Origin: an uncultured Bacteroides sp.
GTDB lineage: Bacteria; Bacteroidota; Bacteroidia; Bacteroidales; Bacteroidaceae
Assembly: GCA_900556625.1 (NCBI GenBank)
Contig: USPQ01000122.1
Span: 1 to 6,972, forward strand
Length of the DNA: 6,972 bases
Reading direction: 5' to 3'
Positions within the stretch are counted from its first letter, which is position 1. Every line of letters starts with the position of its first letter. The notes below the pieces were generated by a model. The model was not told the origin of the DNA, did not search any database, and saw only the letters and a program-made list of their open reading frames with translations. Of this stretch, positions 5,189-6,972 are shown piece by piece. The position numbers and the translations under genes are program-made.

Positions 5189-6745
5189 TTACATAAAATA
5201 TTTGTTTACAATCTTATTTACGTTCACCATAGAATAATCATTCATGGCAATCAGGTCTTTTCCGATACTTTCAATGACTTCAAGGGGAGGCATGGGCATC
5301 TCCCTCAATTCCGTAGCACTGACATTTACATTTCCATTGAATGTTCTGAAATAATTATCGAACAAGTCACTATTCAATAAGGCGGCTATCCCCATTACCT
5401 CCATACGGTTCAAGTGTCCTTTGGGACGATAGATATAGTTCAGTTTGTTTTCGATTCCTACATGTGCGCAGGAAGTCATGTTTCCAAAATAAGGTGCGGC
5501 AATTAACCGGCTATTATCGTCTTTGGAGCTGAAACGTCGCAACAGAACATAATTCTTGTTAGGTAACAAGGTGGATACAGACATTTCATTTATATGGATG
5601 AATTGAGGTTTTCCTTCCTTTACGACAGGATGATCAGCCAGCATCTTTACTACGTTATGCAACCAATATAGTGCTGCTGTTCCTTCTCCGGAGGTTTCAC
5701 ATAATTGTTCCTTTGAACGAAAAGCTACAACCGGGCCGGTGGAAATCTGGATATGATATTTGTTCAGGTTGCCATCCCATGATTTGAACAGCCTGATAAT
5801 TTTCTCGTCTTCAAGGCTGACCGGCAAATGCAATATCAATTCTTTTGAGGTAAGGTCAATGATTTCTTTCCGCTGTACTTCTTTGATTGCAGGGGTGGCC
5901 AAGTCGGAAAGCCCCTCACTGTATGATAAAACGACATTATAATCTGCCCCCTTTTTAGGGGAACATTTCATTATAATTGTTTCCTGAAGCACATTATCTT
6001 TGGAAAACGTATCTTTCCGGGTATTGAAAAGGTGGACAAAATCTATCTGTATATGCTTAAACAGGAAATTACGGAACAAACGGAAATATCTTCCCGAAGT
6101 GAAACTTCTTGGGGTTATATAAATCATCTGACCTTGTTCCGCAAGCAATAAAGCTGATATGGCCATAAATATAGAGTATATATTAGGCTGTCCGTCTATA
6201 ATGCATTGAGCCGCTTTCACCCGTTTATCCTCTTTGGAAAGTTTGAAATAGGGAGGATTGGATATGATCAAATCATATTTCTGCAAACTCTCAGCCCTGC
6301 CATAAATCGTATCAGAATATAATACTGAATAATTGGATAAAATAAAGTCCTCACAATATGAACGGCAATCAATCCGGACATTATGGCGCATCCCCCATAT
6401 TGTTATATATTCCAGAACTTTTTGTAATCCCGGTATAAGATTTTCATCGGTTTCGTATGTAACCAACTCTATCTGTTTTACTTTTGATTGCAAAACCAGA
6501 TTCTCAATCATGGCACATGATAATATGGCAGTTCCACATCCCGGATCTAATACGGAGACAGAATCCTTATTCACACTTATTTGTTTACCCATAAAATAGG
6601 CGATAGATACCGGTGTGAAAAACTGACCGTTACTTTTCTTGAAAGCAGCAGTAACAGTATCAGTATATAACCTGCCTATTCTATCTGCGTAGTTAGTAGG
6701 CAGCTCGTTCTCATAAGGCTTTATTTCAGACCAACTTATATTCAT
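5189..6745 (-). CDS. N6-adenine DNA methyltransferase, PstI/BsuBI-type
   Basis: The protein is 518 residues from the preferred start, near the size of M.PstI (about 507). Motifs are in the order of gamma-class adenine methyltransferases: GQFFTP (motif X, residues 40-45), VLDPGCGTA for S-adenosylmethionine binding (65-73) and catalytic NPPYF (163-167). YITPRSFTSGRYFR (209-222), typical of the Eco57I/PstI group, follows. The C-terminal half is the probable target-recognition part. It should methylate the adenine in the sequence cut by the neighbouring endonuclease, protecting the host. The frame is open to an upstream ATG at 6812-6814, adding 23 Lys/Arg-rich residues. I prefer ATG 6743-6745 because motif X then sits at the usual distance and a -7-like box (6751-6758) would lie in front of it. 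First gene of the methyltransferase-endonuclease-SIR2 operon. Confidence 0.92.
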   Translation of the reverse strand: MNISWSEIKPYENELPTNYADRIGRLYTDTVTAAFKKSNGQFFTPVSIAYFMGKQISVNKDSVSVLDPGCGTAILSCAMIENLVLQSKVKQIELVTYETDENLIPGLQKVLEYITIWGMRHNVRIDCRSYCEDFILSNYSVLYSDTIYGRAESLQKYDLIISNPPYFKLSKEDKRVKAAQCIIDGQPNIYSIFMAISALLLAEQGQMIYITPRSFTSGRYFRLFRNFLFKHIQIDFVHLFNTRKDTFSKDNVLQETIIMKCSPKKGADYNVVLSYSEGLSDLATPAIKEVQRKEIIDLTSKELILHLPVSLEDEKIIRLFKSWDGNLNKYHIQISTGPVVAFRSKEQLCETSGEGTAALYWLHNVVKMLADHPVVKEGKPQFIHINEMSVSTLLPNKNYVLLRRFSSKDDNSRLIAAPYFGNMTSCAHVGIENKLNYIYRPKGHLNRMEVMGIAALLNSDLFDNYFRTFNGNVNVSATELREMPMPPLEVIESIGKDLIAMNDYSMVNVNKIVNKYFM

Positions 6746-6750
6746 AATTG

Positions 6751-6758
6751 CAAAATTA
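6751..6758 (-). promoter_or_regulatory. Possible -7 promoter box for the restriction-modification operon
   Basis: On the minus strand this reads TAATTTTG, matching TAnnTTTG, five bases before the preferred methyltransferase ATG. Transcription would then start at or near the start codon, giving a leaderless or nearly leaderless message. I do not find a convincing -33 element, so this is tentative. Confidence 0.25.
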
Positions 6759-6849
6759 GGAAAAAACCTTTGGATTCTTCTTATGAATGTATTTTTCTTT
6801 TTTTGCAGAATCATGATAGATACTTGAGTATTGAGGGAATTAACTTTTC

Positions 6850-6883
6850 ATATTCCGGTTTTTACGCCACGAAACTGGAATAT
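6850..6883. repeat. Inverted repeat upstream of the restriction-modification operon
   Basis: ATATTCC (6850-6856) is complementary to GGAATAT (6877-6883). Pairing continues inward to a 13-bp stem with two G-U pairs on the plus-strand RNA, leaving an eight-base loop, and T's follow at 6883-6887. It could be a plus-strand terminator, but no plus-strand gene precedes it here. It could also be an operator for the methyltransferase promoter about 100 bases away. Confidence 0.4.
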
Positions 6884-6899
6884 TTTTAGGTGTACACAT

Positions 6900-6941
6900 A
6901 AAAAATGATACCCCTCTGGACCGCTGTCCTTTGGAGTATCA
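6900..6941 (-). terminator. Terminator of an upstream minus-strand transcript
   Basis: On the minus strand, TGATACTCC (6941-6933) pairs with GGGGTATCA (6914-6906) in a 9-bp stem with one G-U pair, and an inner GGAC/GTCC stem adds stability. Six T's follow (the A's at 6900-6905). On the plus strand the stem has a C-A mismatch and lacks a T run, which fixes the direction. It implies a gene or RNA just right of the window, so the methyltransferase operon probably starts its own transcript. Confidence 0.65.
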
Positions 6942-6972
6942 CCATTCGAACAAGAAAAGAAACTTCATCCTG

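Noticed and set aside
4655..5380. Plus-strand open frames at 4655-4843 and 5009-5380
   Set aside because: Antisense to the endonuclease and methyltransferase genes, no recognisable motifs and no promoter.
5760..6599. Plus-strand open frames at 5760-5942 and 6333-6599
   Set aside because: Both are antisense to the methyltransferase, which has complete motifs in the other frame.
6941..6955. tRNA-like GTTCGAAT on the minus strand
   Set aside because: The flanking bases do not form a T-arm stem and no acceptor or anticodon arms can be built.
6939..6972. Possible C-terminal end of a minus-strand gene (residues MKFLFLFEW, stop TGA at 6939-6941)
   Set aside because: Only about ten codons are visible. 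The stop lies at the foot of a terminator stem, which fits a gene end, but this is too little sequence to support a coding call.
1..6972. CRISPR array, insertion sequence or integrase
   Set aside because: No regularly spaced repeats, no transposase or integrase gene, and the only longer repeat is the gene-tail/terminator pair.

Overview
The window looks like an accessory (defence) region of a Bacteroides-type genome (order Bacteroidales; genus not resolvable). The evidence is low to moderate G+C, promoter-like TAnnTTTG boxes typical of this group, almost no Shine-Dalgarno sites, and gene families common there (a DUF234-type ATPase, a PstI/BsuBI-type restriction-modification system, a SIR2-domain protein).

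Layout, left to right. Bases 1-94 are the tail of a small plus-strand gene and its terminator hairpin. A candidate small RNA with its own promoter and terminator follows (137-230). Next come two minus-strand genes, apparently one transcript: an AAA+ ATPase with a nuclease-like C-terminus (898-2223) and, downstream of it, a DUF6650-like protein (352-858). A paired palindrome array (2262-2294) lies in front of the ATPase. A G+C-rich plus-strand mini-gene (2445-2585) then ends in a second copy of the gene tail and terminator found at the window start. The rest is a tight minus-strand operon: PstI/BsuBI-like adenine methyltransferase, matching endonuclease, and a SIR2 protein. A terminator for some further minus-strand transcript sits near the right edge.

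How the parts may work together. The methyltransferase and endonuclease should form a type II system, probably recognising CTGCAG by family. The SIR2 protein directly behind them carries the NAD-binding/hydrolysis motifs seen in abortive-infection effectors and could act as a second line if restriction fails; this link is inferred from position only. The ATPase/DUF6650 pair is a second module of unknown role.

The most unusual structural signal is the pair of repeated gene tails. Bases 1-41 and 2570-2610 are identical in direct orientation, but the terminator hairpin that follows (42-84 versus 2611-2653) is inverted between the copies, matching as reverse complement at 40 of 43 positions. Each copy borders a different minus-strand defence-like cargo, suggesting cassette-style exchange at a repeated end module.
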